Below are positions 25,381 to 34,565 of a stretch of 64,000 nt of DNA, piece by piece. Below the pieces are notes generated by a model. The model searched no databases and was not told the DNA's origin. It was given only the letters and a program-made list of their open reading frames with translations. Numbering within the stretch: position 1 is the first letter of the stretch; the number at the start of each line of letters is the position of its first letter. The DNA comes from Stappia indica (lineage in GTDB: Bacteria > Pseudomonadota > Alphaproteobacteria > Rhizobiales > Stappiaceae), in NCBI RefSeq assembly GCF_020177335.1, contig NZ_JAIVMG010000006.1, positions 186,001-250,000 of the forward strand, written 5' to 3'. A program made the position numbers and the translations under genes.

Positions 25381-25982
25381 TGGCCGCTGAGTTCCGCACC
25401 CCCAGTTTCCGTGGTTGGAAGGCCGTCGTGCTGCACCGGCCGCATGCGGACCGGGACAACATCTGCCGGCAGCTTGAACGCCTCGGCATCGAGGTGGAAT
25501 GCGTCTGGCCGGACCTTCGCAAGGAGCACGGCGAGGCGAACGTACTCGTGTTCGATGCGGATATGGCGCATGAGGGGCAGTTTCCCTGGAAGGCGGATAT
25601 CCAGCCGATGCCGATGATCGCGCTGATGGGCACGGAGGCGCCGGGACGGGTGGAATGGGCCATCCGGCGCGGGGCGGGCGCCCATCTCAACAAACCGATC
25701 GGGTCGAGCGGCATCTATGGCGCGCTGGTGGTGGCGCAGCGCTCGTTCGAGGCCCGGTTTGCCTATGAAAACAAGATTGCGGACCTTGAGCAGCGCCTTG
25801 CCCGACGTCCGCAGGTGGTCGAGGCCATTCTTACCCTGATGTTGCAACGAAACTGTGACGCCCACACGGCCTATCGCGGCTTGCGCGATCTGGCGATGGC
25901 CGGCCGGATCTCCATCGAGGATGCGGCCGATGAACTCAACGCACGACCTGGAGGGGCGGATGACGACAGACGCAAAGCCTGA
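25380..25982 (+). CDS. AmiR-like transcription antiterminator (pseudo-receiver + ANTAR)
   Basis: A 200-residue protein with a receiver-like fold (KAVVLHRPHADRDNICRQLERLGIEVE at the start) lacking the usual acidic phosphorylation site. A helical linker follows (ARFAYENKIADLEQRLARRP), then an ANTAR domain (about 140-190: QVVEAILTLMLQRNCDAHTAYRGLRDLAMAGRISIEDAADEL). ANTAR proteins bind paired hairpins in leader RNA and prevent terminator formation. Its expected target is the leader terminator at 24032-24080 of its own operon. Start and stop overlap the neighbours, indicating tight coupling. Confidence 0.88.
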   Translation: MAAEFRTPSFRGWKAVVLHRPHADRDNICRQLERLGIEVECVWPDLRKEHGEANVLVFDADMAHEGQFPWKADIQPMPMIALMGTEAPGRVEWAIRRGAGAHLNKPIGSSGIYGALVVAQRSFEARFAYENKIADLEQRLARRPQVVEAILTLMLQRNCDAHTAYRGLRDLAMAGRISIEDAADELNARPGGADDDRRKA

Positions 25983-26892
25983 CGCCGTGGCACTCCCGGC
26001 CCCCGGCCAGACAAGCCGCCAGACAAGCCACCAGCCACGCCGCCAGGGCGCCCTGGAGCGGCTGCTGCGCCGCAAACTGGCGATCATCGCCCTGGTGGTG
26101 ATTGCCATCATCGTCGGCGCGGCGCTGTTCGCGCCGCTGGTCGCTCCGTTCGACCCGTCGGAGCAGTTCTTTGAAGGGCTGACCCTGGAGGGCGCGCCGC
26201 TGCCGCCGGGCGAACGCTTCTGGCTCGGCACCGATCTTCTCGGCCGCGATGTGCTGTCCCGGCTGATCTACGGTGCGCAGACCTCGCTGATCATCGGCCT
26301 TGTGGCCAATGGCATCGCCGTTGCCGTCGGCGCGCTGGTGGGCATTCTCGCCGGTTTCTTTCGCGGCTGGGTCGAAACCGTGCTGATGCGCTTCACCGAT
26401 CTGATGATGGCGTTTCCGGCGCTTCTGCTGGCGATCACGCTCGCGGCGCTGTTCCGCCCGAGCCTGTGGATCGTCGCCATGGTGATCGCCATGGTCAACT
26501 GGGTGCAGATGGCCCGTGTGGTCTACACCGAAACGCGCTCGCTGTCCGAACGGGAGTTCATTGTCGCGGAACGGGCGATGGGCGCCGGTCTGGGGCGGAT
26601 CCTGTTCCGCCATATTCTGCCGCATCTGCTTTCGTCGATCGTCGTGTTCGGAACGCTCGGGATCTCGACCACCGTGCTGCTTGAGGCAACGCTCAGCTAT
26701 CTGGGCATCGGCGTTCAGCCGCCGACACCGTCCTGGGGCAACATCATCTACGAGAACCAGACCTACTTCACCTCCGCGCCGTGGCTGGTGTTCTTTCCCG
26801 GCGTGGCGATCATCGCGCTGGCGCTGGCGTTCAATCTGCTCGGCGATGCGCTGCGCGAGGTGCTCGACCCGACCCAGAAGGGGAGGCACTGA
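25960..26892 (+). CDS. ABC transporter permease, DppC/OppC type
   Basis: A 310-residue inner-membrane permease with about six helices. The N-terminal cytoplasmic tail is followed by RRKLAIIALVVIAIIVGAALF. WLGTDLLGRDVLSRLIYGAQTSL and the EAA loop EREFIVAERAMGAGLGRILFRHILPH are typical of the DppC family. GGAGG lies five bases before this Met, which makes the gene overlap the antiterminator by 23 bp; longer in-frame starts are only read-through of the previous gene. It forms the membrane channel with the next permease. Confidence 0.9.
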   Translation: MTTDAKPDAVALPAPGQTSRQTSHQPRRQGALERLLRRKLAIIALVVIAIIVGAALFAPLVAPFDPSEQFFEGLTLEGAPLPPGERFWLGTDLLGRDVLSRLIYGAQTSLIIGLVANGIAVAVGALVGILAGFFRGWVETVLMRFTDLMMAFPALLLAITLAALFRPSLWIVAMVIAMVNWVQMARVVYTETRSLSEREFIVAERAMGAGLGRILFRHILPHLLSSIVVFGTLGISTTVLLEATLSYLGIGVQPPTPSWGNIIYENQTYFTSAPWLVFFPGVAIIALALAFNLLGDALREVLDPTQKGRH

Positions 26893-27812
26893 TGGTTTCC
26901 TACGTTATCCGGCGGCTGCTGCAGTCGGCGCTGATCCTGCTCGGCGTCTCGCTGGTCACCTTCATCCTGCTCTATCTCATTCCGGCCGATCCGGCCCGGC
27001 AGATCGCCGGGCGCAGCGCAACCGCGCAGACGGTGGAGAACATCCGCGAGCAGCTGGGCCTCAACCTGCCGTTCTACGAGCAGTATGTGCGCTATCTGCT
27101 GAACCTGCTTCAGGGCGATCTTGGCCGGTCCTATCTGCAGAAGACCGAGGTCTCCGAGCTGATCGCCGCCCGCCTGCCGGCGACCCTCCTGCTGATGGCC
27201 GGGGCGATCTTCTGCGAGCTGCTGATCGGCCTGACCATGGGGCTGGTCGCGGCCCTGAAGCGCAACACACCGACCGACACCACGCTGATGGTGCTGTCCT
27301 TTACCGGCGTCTCCTCGCCGCAATTCGTGATCGGCATCCTGCTGCTTTACGTCTTCGCGGTGCAGCTCGGCTGGTTCCCGATCGGCGGCTACGGCACCTT
27401 CATGCATCTGGTGCTGCCCTCGCTGACCCTGGGGCTCCTGGGGGCGGGCTGGTACGCGCGGATGATGCGCTCGGCCATGCTCGACGTCCTGCGCCAGGAC
27501 TTCATCCGCACCGCCCGGGCCAAGGGGCTGAAGCGGGTGCAGGTGCTGTTCGGCCATGCGGTGCCCAATGCGCTGCTGCCGATCATCGCCATGATCGGCA
27601 TCGACATCGGCCTGTTCATGAGCGGCATCGTCGTGGTGGAGAGCGTGTTCGGCTGGCCGGGCATCGGTCAGCTCGCCTGGCAGGCGATCCAGCGGGTGGA
27701 CATTCCGATCATCATGGGCGTCACGCTGGTTTCCGCCTGCGCCATCGTCCTTGGCAATTTCCTCGCGGACATGGTCGCTCCCCTGATCGACCCACGCATC
27801 AAGCTGCGCTGA
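26892..27812 (+). CDS. ABC transporter permease, DppB/OppB type
   Basis: A 306-residue permease beginning VSYVIRRLLQSALILLGVSLVTFILLYLIPADPAR, followed by LGLNLPFYEQYVRYL and GDLGRS, which are DppB hallmarks. The EAA loop is RQDFIRTARAKGLKRVQVLFGHAVPNALLP. The start shares one base with the stop of the DppC-type gene (TGATG). It pairs with that subunit to import a small nitrogenous solute, probably an amide or short amidated compound judging from the operon. Confidence 0.9.
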   Translation: MVSYVIRRLLQSALILLGVSLVTFILLYLIPADPARQIAGRSATAQTVENIREQLGLNLPFYEQYVRYLLNLLQGDLGRSYLQKTEVSELIAARLPATLLLMAGAIFCELLIGLTMGLVAALKRNTPTDTTLMVLSFTGVSSPQFVIGILLLYVFAVQLGWFPIGGYGTFMHLVLPSLTLGLLGAGWYARMMRSAMLDVLRQDFIRTARAKGLKRVQVLFGHAVPNALLPIIAMIGIDIGLFMSGIVVVESVFGWPGIGQLAWQAIQRVDIPIIMGVTLVSACAIVLGNFLADMVAPLIDPRIKLR

Positions 27813-27894
27813 GGCACGAGCCCCGGCGCATGCCGAAGGCCGCCAGCAGAGCGGCCATGTCGAACCGTCAAACCGAAGAACCGGAGGTTGGAGC

Positions 27895-29523
27895 ATGAAA
27901 GTCAGATATCTTACGGGAGTGGCAAGCGCCGCTCTTCTCGCCGCCACCCTTGCCGTCCCGGCCAGTGCCGAGGACATCAAGCAGGGCGGCTCGATGATCG
28001 TCACCTACAAGGATGACGTCTCGACCCTCGATCCGGCGATCGGTTACGACTGGCAGAACTGGTCGATGATCAAGAGCCTGTTCGACGGGCTGATGGATTA
28101 CGAGCCGGGCACCACCGACCTGACGACGGATCTGGCCGAAAGCTACACGATCTCTGAAGACGGCAAGACCTTCACCTTCAAGCTGCGCGATGGGGTGACG
28201 TTCCACAACGGCCGCAAGCTCACCGCCGAGGATGTGAAATACTCCCTCGACCGGGTGGTGAACCCGAAGACCCAGAGCCCGGGCGCCGGCTTCTTCGGCT
28301 CGATCAAGGGCTATGACGCGGTCGCCGCCGGCGAGGCGGAGAGCCTTGACGGCGTGAGCGTGGTCGATCCGCTGACGGTGAAGATCGAGCTGTCGCGTCC
28401 CGATGCGACCTTCCTGCATGTGATGGCGCTCAACTTCTCCTTTGTCGTACCCAAGGAGGAAGTGGAAAAATGGGGCGCCGATTTCGGCAAGCACCCGGTG
28501 GGCTCCGGTGCCTTCTCGCTTGAGGAATGGACGCTCGGTCAGCGCCTGGTGTTCAAGCGCAACGCGGAGTACTGGCGGGCCGGCACGCCGAAGCTCGACC
28601 AGATCACCTTCGAGGTCGGCCAGGAGCCGGTGGTTGCCCTGTTGCGCATGCAGCGCGGCGAGGCCGACATTCCCGGCGATGGCATTCCGCCGGCAAAGTT
28701 CCTTGAGGTCATGAAGGATCCGCAGTCCAAGGATCTGATCATCGAGGGTGGTCAGCTCCAGACCGGCTACGTGTCGATGAACGTCAAGATGCCGCCGTTT
28801 GACAAGCTCGAGGTGCGCAAGGCCGTCAACATGGCGATCAACAAGGAGCGGGTGGTGCGGATCATCAATGGCCGTGCCGTTGTCGCCAACCAGCCGCTGC
28901 CGCCGTCCATGCCGGGCTATGACAAGGACTACAAGGGCTATTCGTTCGATCCGGAAGCGGCGAAGAAGCTTCTGGCCGAGGCCGGCTATCCGGACGGGTT
29001 CGAGACCGAGCTTTACGTCTACAACACCGATCCGAACCCGCGCATCGCCCAGTCGATCCAGGCGGATCTTGCCGCCATCGGTATCAAGGCGGAGCTGAAG
29101 GCGCTGGCGCAGGCCAACGTTATCGCCGCCGGCGGTGAAGCCGATCAGGCGCCGATGATCTGGTCCGGCGGCATGGCCTGGATCGCCGACTTCCCGGATC
29201 CGTCCAACTTCTACGGCCCGATCCTCGGCTGTGCCGGTGCGGTCAAGGGCGGCTGGAACTGGTCCTGGTACTGCAACGAGGAACTGGACAAGCTCGCGGC
29301 GGAAGCCGACAGCATCACCGACCCGGCCCGCAAGGAGGAACGGGAGAAGCTGTGGGGCAAGATCTTCACATCCATCATGGATGACGCGCCCTGGGTTCCG
29401 GTCTTCAACGAGCTGCGTTTCACCATGCGCTCGGATCGCCTGGGTGGCCCGGACGCCATCTTCGTCGATCCGGTCCATATTCCCGTCAACTACGATTATG
29501 TGTGGGCGAAAGATGTGCAGTAA
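27895..29523 (+). CDS. ABC transporter substrate-binding protein, family 5 (DppA type)
   Basis: A 542-residue exported protein: signal peptide MKVRYLTGVASAALLAATLAV...ASA, then an SBP_bac_5 domain with STLDPAIGYDWQNW, KTFTFKLRDGVTFHNGRKLTAEDVKYSLDR and GSGAFSLEEW. A strong GGAGG ribosome site precedes the ATG. The family usually binds peptides, nickel or oligosaccharides. Here the operon suggests an amide-bearing ligand, which is unusual because classical Ami systems use a urea-type (FmdDEF) importer. Confidence 0.9.
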   Translation: MKVRYLTGVASAALLAATLAVPASAEDIKQGGSMIVTYKDDVSTLDPAIGYDWQNWSMIKSLFDGLMDYEPGTTDLTTDLAESYTISEDGKTFTFKLRDGVTFHNGRKLTAEDVKYSLDRVVNPKTQSPGAGFFGSIKGYDAVAAGEAESLDGVSVVDPLTVKIELSRPDATFLHVMALNFSFVVPKEEVEKWGADFGKHPVGSGAFSLEEWTLGQRLVFKRNAEYWRAGTPKLDQITFEVGQEPVVALLRMQRGEADIPGDGIPPAKFLEVMKDPQSKDLIIEGGQLQTGYVSMNVKMPPFDKLEVRKAVNMAINKERVVRIINGRAVVANQPLPPSMPGYDKDYKGYSFDPEAAKKLLAEAGYPDGFETELYVYNTDPNPRIAQSIQADLAAIGIKAELKALAQANVIAAGGEADQAPMIWSGGMAWIADFPDPSNFYGPILGCAGAVKGGWNWSWYCNEELDKLAAEADSITDPARKEEREKLWGKIFTSIMDDAPWVPVFNELRFTMRSDRLGGPDAIFVDPVHIPVNYDYVWAKDVQ

Positions 29524-30466
29524 CTGCAAGGCCGCGAGCTATACGATCCATGCGGCGCAACATCACTTCGGCTGGGACAACTCGATTGCCCCGGTCAAGA
29601 CCGTGGCACCGGGAACGGTGCTGGAATTCGAGTGCATCGACAGTTCCGCCGGCCAGCTGACGCCGGAAAGCACGGTCAAGGATGTTGCCGAGATGGATTT
29701 CGGCAAGATCAATCCGGTCAACGGTCCCATCCATGTGGATGGGGCCGAGCCGGGGGATGCGCTGGTGGTGCGGATCCATCAGTTCAAGCCCTCCGGCTTC
29801 GGCTGGACGGCCAACATCCCCGGCTTCGGACTTCTGGCCGACCAGTTCAAGGACCCGGCGCTGCACGTTTGGTCCTATGACAAGGACAAGCCGACGGTTT
29901 CGGCGTTCTCGCCCTTTGGCAAGGTGCCGCTCAAGCCCTTCGCCGGAACGATTGGCGTGGCGCCGGCGGAGACCGGTCTGCATTCCATCGTTCCGCCGCG
30001 CCGGGTCGGTGGCAATCTCGATATCCGCGATCTGGCGGCGGGGACGACGCTTTATCTCCCCGTCGAGGTGGCCGGTGCGCTGTTTTCCATCGGCGACACC
30101 CATGCCGCCCAGGGGGATGGCGAGGTCTGTGGCACGGCCATCGAAAGCCCGATGAACGCGGTGGTCGAGCTTGACCTTCTGAAGGGCGAGAACCTCAAGA
30201 TGCCGCGCTTCGAGACGCCGGGTCCGGTGACCCGCCATCTCGACGAGAAGGGCTATGAGGTGACCACCGGCATTGGCGAGAACCTTTACGAAGGGGCTCA
30301 GGCGGCGCTGTCGAACATGATCGACCTTTTGTGTGCCCGCCACGGCTACAACCCGGTCGATGCCTATATGCTGTGTTCGGTCTGCGGCGATCTGCGGATC
30401 TCCGAGATCGTCGACGCTCCGAACTGGGTGGTCTCGTTCTACTTCCCGAAAGTCGTTTTCGACTGA
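29513..30466 (+). CDS. Acetamidase/formamidase family amidohydrolase
   Basis: A 317-residue FmdA/AmdA-family enzyme that hydrolyses short-chain amides to acid and ammonia. Diagnostic stretches: HHFGWDNSIAPVKTVAPG (about 15-32), GPIHVDGAEPGDALVVRI, RRVGGNLDIRDLAAGTTLYLP, then GALFSIGDTHAAQGDGEVCGTAIE with metal-ligand His/Asp/Glu candidates. The ATG at 29513 lies inside the end of the binding-protein gene (11-bp overlap), so expression is coupled to uptake. It is the only catabolic enzyme in the operon and defines its purpose as amide use for nitrogen. Confidence 0.92.
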   Translation: MCSNCKAASYTIHAAQHHFGWDNSIAPVKTVAPGTVLEFECIDSSAGQLTPESTVKDVAEMDFGKINPVNGPIHVDGAEPGDALVVRIHQFKPSGFGWTANIPGFGLLADQFKDPALHVWSYDKDKPTVSAFSPFGKVPLKPFAGTIGVAPAETGLHSIVPPRRVGGNLDIRDLAAGTTLYLPVEVAGALFSIGDTHAAQGDGEVCGTAIESPMNAVVELDLLKGENLKMPRFETPGPVTRHLDEKGYEVTTGIGENLYEGAQAALSNMIDLLCARHGYNPVDAYMLCSVCGDLRISEIVDAPNWVVSFYFPKVVFD

Positions 30467-30536
30467 CTGCCCGCGGCCCGGCGCGGCTTGTCCCGTGCCG
30501 GGTCGTATCCCGTCCCTACAGACAGTGCGACCCGAG

Positions 30537-32312
30537 ATGACCCAGACACCTGACCTTGCCGCCGAGATTGTCCTTTCCGTCCAGGACCTGAAGACGGAGG
30601 TCGCCACGCCCGATGGCGCGAAGACCGTGGTCGACGGGCTGTCCTTCGATCTCAGGCGCGGGGAAACGCTGTGCATCGCCGGGGAATCCGGCTCCGGCAA
30701 ATCCATGACGGCGCTGTCGATCATGCGGCTTTTGCCCGAGCCGATGGCCCGGGTCGCCAGTGGATCGGTGCGTTTGGGCGGGCGCGATCTCTGCCAGCTT
30801 GGCGAGACGGAGATGTGCGCCATTCGCGGCGGCGATATCGCCATGATCTTCCAGGAGCCGATGACCTCGCTCAATCCGGTGCTGACCATCGGCCGGCAGC
30901 TCCGCGAGGCGATCTTCGTTCACCAGGATGTGTCGCGGCGGGAAGCGGAAAAACGGGCGCTGGAAACCCTTGAGGCGGTGCGCCTTTCCGAGCCGAAGCG
31001 GCGGGTGAAGCAATATCCGCATGAACTGTCCGGCGGCATGCGCCAGCGGGTGATGATCGCCATGGCGCTCGCCTGCAATCCGAAGGTGCTGATCGCCGAT
31101 GAGCCCACCACCGCGCTGGATGTCACCATTCAGGCGCAGATCCTCCAGCTCATCCGCGATTTGCAGCGCGATTTCGGCACGGCGGTCATTCTGATCACCC
31201 ATGACATGGGCGTGGTCGCGGAGATGGGCGACCGGGTGGTGGTGATGAACCAGGGCAAGATCGTCGAGCACGGGGCGGTGTCTGAGGTTTTCGAACGGCC
31301 GAAGGATGCCTACACCCGCGAGCTGCTGGATGCGGTGCCGAAGCTGGGCGCCATGACCGGGCAGGACGCCGTGATCTCCGCTGCTGGCGCCGGCCCGGAA
31401 CCGGTGCTGGAGGTGAAGGATCTGACCGTGCGGTTCGATCTGCGCGGCGGGATTCTCGACCGGGTGGTGTCGCGGGTCCATGCGGTCGAGGGCGTGTCCT
31501 TCTCCTTGCGCGCCGGAGAAACCCTCGGCCTCGTTGGTGAGAGCGGCTGCGGCAAGTCGACCATCGGCAAGGCACTGATGAACCTCGTTCCGTGGGAGGG
31601 CAGCATCCAGGTGGCGGGCCGCCCGATTCCGCACGGGCGCGGCGAGGCGGATCGTCTGTTCCGCCGGGATCTGCAGATGATCTTCCAGGACCCCTATGCC
31701 TCCCTCGATCCGCGTATGCGGGTGGGGGATCTGGTGGGCGAGCCGCTGGTCATTCACGGACTGGCCAAGGGGCAGGAGCTTCGGGACCGGGTGGCATCGC
31801 TGTTCGAGCGCGTCGGGCTCACGCCCGACCAGATGGACCGTCATCCGCATGAGTTTTCCGGCGGCCAGCGGCAGCGCATCTGTATCGCCCGGGCGCTGGC
31901 GCTATCGCCGAAGGCCATCATCGCCGATGAAAGCGTTTCGGCGCTGGATGTCTCGGTGCAGGCGCAGGTGCTGGACCTGTTGCAGGAGCTGCAGGAAGAG
32001 CTGGACCTGTCCTTCCTGTTCATCTCCCATGACATGGCGGTGGTGGAGCAGGTGTCCCACCGGGTGGCGGTGATGTATCTCGGCCAGATCGTCGAGGTGG
32101 GCACGCGCCGTCAGGTGTTCGAGAACCCACACCATCCCTATACCCAGCGGCTGATGGAGGCAGTGCCGATCCCCGATCCGGCACGGCGGCGCGATGTGTT
32201 CAAGGTGCCGATCGGCGATATTCCCTCGCCCGTCCGGGCTCTTGGCGAAAGCGTCGAGCGCGTGCGCTACGTCGATGTCGGTGACCGCCACCTGGTCGCC
32301 GAACCGGCCTGA
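30537..32312 (+). CDS. ABC transporter ATP-binding protein, fused double NBD (DppD-DppF type)
   Basis: A 591-residue fusion of two oligopeptide-type ATPase domains. First: Walker A GESGSGKS (about 47), signature LSGGMRQRV, Walker [14 protein letters not shown]-loop THD. Second: Walker A GESGCGKS (about 334), signature FSGGQRQRI, Walker [14 protein letters not shown]-loop SHD. The second Walker B has Ser after the catalytic Glu (DES), which is seen in some DppF proteins. It energises the two permeases. The 70-bp gap from the amidase gene and the terminator after it mark it as last in the operon. Confidence 0.92.
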   Translation: MTQTPDLAAEIVLSVQDLKTEVATPDGAKTVVDGLSFDLRRGETLCIAGESGSGKSMTALSIMRLLPEPMARVASGSVRLGGRDLCQLGETEMCAIRGGDIAMIFQEPMTSLNPVLTIGRQLREAIFVHQDVSRREAEKRALETLEAVRLSEPKRRVKQYPHELSGGMRQRVMIAMALACNPKVLIADEPTTALDVTIQAQILQLIRDLQRDFGTAVILITHDMGVVAEMGDRVVVMNQGKIVEHGAVSEVFERPKDAYTRELLDAVPKLGAMTGQDAVISAAGAGPEPVLEVKDLTVRFDLRGGILDRVVSRVHAVEGVSFSLRAGETLGLVGESGCGKSTIGKALMNLVPWEGSIQVAGRPIPHGRGEADRLFRRDLQMIFQDPYASLDPRMRVGDLVGEPLVIHGLAKGQELRDRVASLFERVGLTPDQMDRHPHEFSGGQRQRICIARALALSPKAIIADESVSALDVSVQAQVLDLLQELQEELDLSFLFISHDMAVVEQVSHRVAVMYLGQIVEVGTRRQVFENPHHPYTQRLMEAVPIPDPARRRDVFKVPIGDIPSPVRALGESVERVRYVDVGDRHLVAEPA

Positions 32313-32338
32313 GGCCGGTTGGCGCCAGGCGGTTTTTT
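32302..32338 (+). terminator. Terminator of the amide operon
   Basis: AACCGGCC-TGA-GGCCGGTT, a perfect 8-bp stem formed around the stop codon, with T6 at 32333-32338. The U-run is 12 bp past the stem, so efficiency is uncertain. Confidence 0.55.
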
Positions 32339-32635
32339 GCCGTCACAGCTTGATATGTGGCGCTGACATGGGGCGGGAAACCGCAAGAAGAAAATGCGGC
32401 GAGACCAAGTGTTCTCGCAGACGGGAGCGCGCCATTTGTGTTGCGAGGGGAGGGGCGTTCTCCGCTCGACCGGCACGCTTTGGAGCGCGTCCCAATGTGT
32501 CCCTGGAGGGCGCTCATCCAAGCTCACCCCCTGGTCGCCGGATCGCCTGGAGGGACCGGGGAGTTCCACTGATCGTTGGCAATGCCTGCAAAAACAGGTA
32601 GATCAGTCTGTAACTTTACGAGCATTGGACAGAGC
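32313..32635. other. Intergenic region before the TetR gene
   Basis: About 320 bp. No supportable gene; short frames on both strands lack starts and homology. Near the TetR start are CCTG-N6-CAGG (32585-32598) and TTTACGA (32615-32621). The latter recurs in the promoter of the TRAP operon. Confidence 0.5.
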
Positions 32636-33253
32636 ATGAGCGCAGAGGCCAAATCGCCCCCTGATGCAAAACCTCGGCGCACCCAGGCCGAGCGATCGCA
32701 GGAGACCCGAAACAAGGTTTGCGAGGCGACCCTGCAGGCGCTGGTCGAGGTGGGCTACGAACAGATCTCGACCACGCTGATCGCGCAGAAGGCGAAGGTT
32801 TCGCGCGGGGCGCTGACCCACCAGTTCCCCACCCGCAACGACATGCTGGTTGCGGCTTTCGAGAAACAGGTCAGCGAATGGCGGGACGGCTACCCCTTCA
32901 AGCTTGACCCGGAGAAGGAACAGCTCTCGGTAGACGAACTGATCGATGCGCTATGGGAAAACATCTTCTCCGATGACCGCTACATCGCCGCGATAGAACT
33001 GATGCTGGCGGCACGGCAGGACAACGACCTTGGCCATGTGCTGCGCGATATCCTTGTGTCGTGGATCCGCAAGCGCGACCGGATTGCCGTCAGGCTCGTC
33101 GGGGGCGATGTCGACGATGCCGAGGCCGATCTGAAGGTGCAGCTACACCTCTCCGTGTTGCGTGGCATCGCCATGCACCAGAGCTTCGATTCCGATCCTC
33201 TGACGGCCCACAAGCTGATCGATTTGTGGAAACGGATCGCGCGACAGGCGTGA
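32636..33253 (+). CDS. TetR family transcriptional regulator
   Basis: A 205-residue regulator with a typical N-terminal HTH (QETRNKVCEATLQALVEVGYEQISTTLIAQKAKVSRGALTHQFPTRNDMLVAAF, about 20-75) and a helical C-terminal ligand domain with no recognised subfamily. It is followed after 257 bp by a TRAP operon on the same strand. Both promoter regions share the TTTACGA/TCGTAAA element, so it probably represses itself and that operon until the transported compound is present. Met 32636 gives normal family length; the upstream in-frame Met adds unrelated residues. Confidence 0.88.
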   Translation: MSAEAKSPPDAKPRRTQAERSQETRNKVCEATLQALVEVGYEQISTTLIAQKAKVSRGALTHQFPTRNDMLVAAFEKQVSEWRDGYPFKLDPEKEQLSVDELIDALWENIFSDDRYIAAIELMLAARQDNDLGHVLRDILVSWIRKRDRIAVRLVGGDVDDAEADLKVQLHLSVLRGIAMHQSFDSDPLTAHKLIDLWKRIARQA

Positions 33254-33289
33254 CACGTGGGGTGCCTGCCTCGCCAAAAGAAATCTGTC

Positions 33290-33400
33290 TCGTAAAATCA
33301 TCGCGGCAAGTCTGAAGTTATTTCAAGCGCTTGCAAGCTGATCTTTTGCCGGTTTTTGGGTCCCTCGTAAAATTCCCGGGACTCAAAGGTTGATTTACGA
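33290..33400. promoter_or_regulatory. Repeated TCGTAAA sites upstream of the TRAP operon
   Basis: TCGTAAAAT at 33290-33298 and again at 33365-33373, then the inverted form ATTTACGA at 33393-33400. The last two form TCGTAAAAT-N19-ATTTACGA. The same heptamer occurs at 32615-32621 before the TetR gene. They are candidate operators for that regulator. Confidence 0.5.
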
Positions 33401-33510
33401 ACAATCCTGATTGCATGATGCGGACAGCGCTGTTCGTAAGGCGTCGCTGTGGCCCCGCGAACGGGCTGGTGACACCGCCCGGTCGAACGGGCTGCAAAAG
33501 GGAAGACCAC

Positions 33511-34488
33511 ATGACCATCAAATTGCTTCTTGCCACCGCCGCGGGTCTCGGACTCGCGGTCGCTCCAGCCCTGTCCGCGACTTGGGATCTGTCGAGTGAA
33601 TACCCGGCCGGCTCTCTGCAGGGGAGGACTGCGGAGTTCTTCGCCGATGCTGTCACCGCAAAGACAGGTGGCGAGATCGAAATCACCGTCCATCACGGCG
33701 CCGCGCTGGGGTACAAGAGTGTCGACCATTTCGATGCCGTGGGCGATGGCGCGCTACAGGCAGCTTCCTCGGCCCTGGTGTTCTGGACCGGCATCGACCC
33801 GATCTTCCAGCTCTCGTCGCTGCCTTTCCTCGCGCCCACCTCCAAGGACGTGCGTGACCTCTATGAGTTGTCCAGGCCCGAGTACGCGAAGGTTCTGGAA
33901 GACAACAACCAGGTGCTCCTGCTGGCAACGCCGTGGCCGTCGTCCGGTCTGTGGGGGAACAAGGCCTTCACGGCGACTGCGGATCTTGAGGGCGTGAAGG
34001 TTCGCACCTACGACGTCGCTTCGACCGAAACCATGAAGAACGCGGGCGCATTTCCGATCCAGATTTCCTGGGCCGATGTGCCGGCGCAGCTGTCAACCAA
34101 CGCCATCGACGCTGTTCTGACCTCGCCCAATGGCGGCGTCGGTGTGCAGATGTGGGAAGAGCAATCGAACTTCACCAACGTGAACTACGCCTCCTCGCTG
34201 CAGGCGATCCACCTGAACCGTGATGCCTGGAACGACCTGAGCGAGGAGCAGCAGGCCGCCGTCAAGGAAGCTGCCGCGGAAGCCGAAACCTTCGGCTGGA
34301 ACCTGCTGTCGGATGCCACCGCCAAGGACTTCGACACCATGCGTGAAAACGGCATGGCCGTGACCGAGGAAATCCCGACCGAGTTCTCGGCTGCGCTGAC
34401 CGCCGCAGCCCAGCCCTTTATTGACCAGTGGGTCGAGAACACCGGCGAACGCGCGCAATCCATTATGGATGCTTACAAAAAGCGCTAA
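33511..34488 (+). CDS. TRAP transporter substrate-binding protein (DctP family)
   Basis: A 325-residue periplasmic binding protein. Signal peptide MTIKLLLATAAGLGLAVAPALS, then TWDLSSEYPAGSLQGRTAEFFADAV. A DctP core follows with LQAASSALVFWTGIDPIFQLSSLPFL and GVKVRTYDVASTETMKNAGAFPIQISWADVPAQLSTNAIDAVLTS, where the conserved Arg of KVRTYD binds the carboxylate of the ligand in the family. Met 33511 begins the signal peptide. First gene of a DctPQM-GAF-amidohydrolase operon, so the substrate is probably an acid hydrolysed by the last enzyme. Confidence 0.92.
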   Translation: MTIKLLLATAAGLGLAVAPALSATWDLSSEYPAGSLQGRTAEFFADAVTAKTGGEIEITVHHGAALGYKSVDHFDAVGDGALQAASSALVFWTGIDPIFQLSSLPFLAPTSKDVRDLYELSRPEYAKVLEDNNQVLLLATPWPSSGLWGNKAFTATADLEGVKVRTYDVASTETMKNAGAFPIQISWADVPAQLSTNAIDAVLTSPNGGVGVQMWEEQSNFTNVNYASSLQAIHLNRDAWNDLSEEQQAAVKEAAAEAETFGWNLLSDATAKDFDTMRENGMAVTEEIPTEFSAALTAAAQPFIDQWVENTGERAQSIMDAYKKR

Positions 34489-34502
34489 TCCGCTCCCGGC
34501 TG

Positions 34503-34545
34503 GCGCGGACCGCAGCTCCCTGCCGTCCGCGCACCTCTTTTCTCT
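34503..34545 (+). terminator. Intercistronic hairpin between DctP and DctQ genes
   Basis: GCGCGGAC (34503-34510) pairs with GTCCGCGC (34525-34532), followed by a pyrimidine-rich run with TTTT. Hairpins here usually protect the binding-protein mRNA or partly terminate, giving more binding protein than permease. Confidence 0.5.
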
Positions 34546-34565
34546 TTCCCTCCCCGGAGCTCTGC

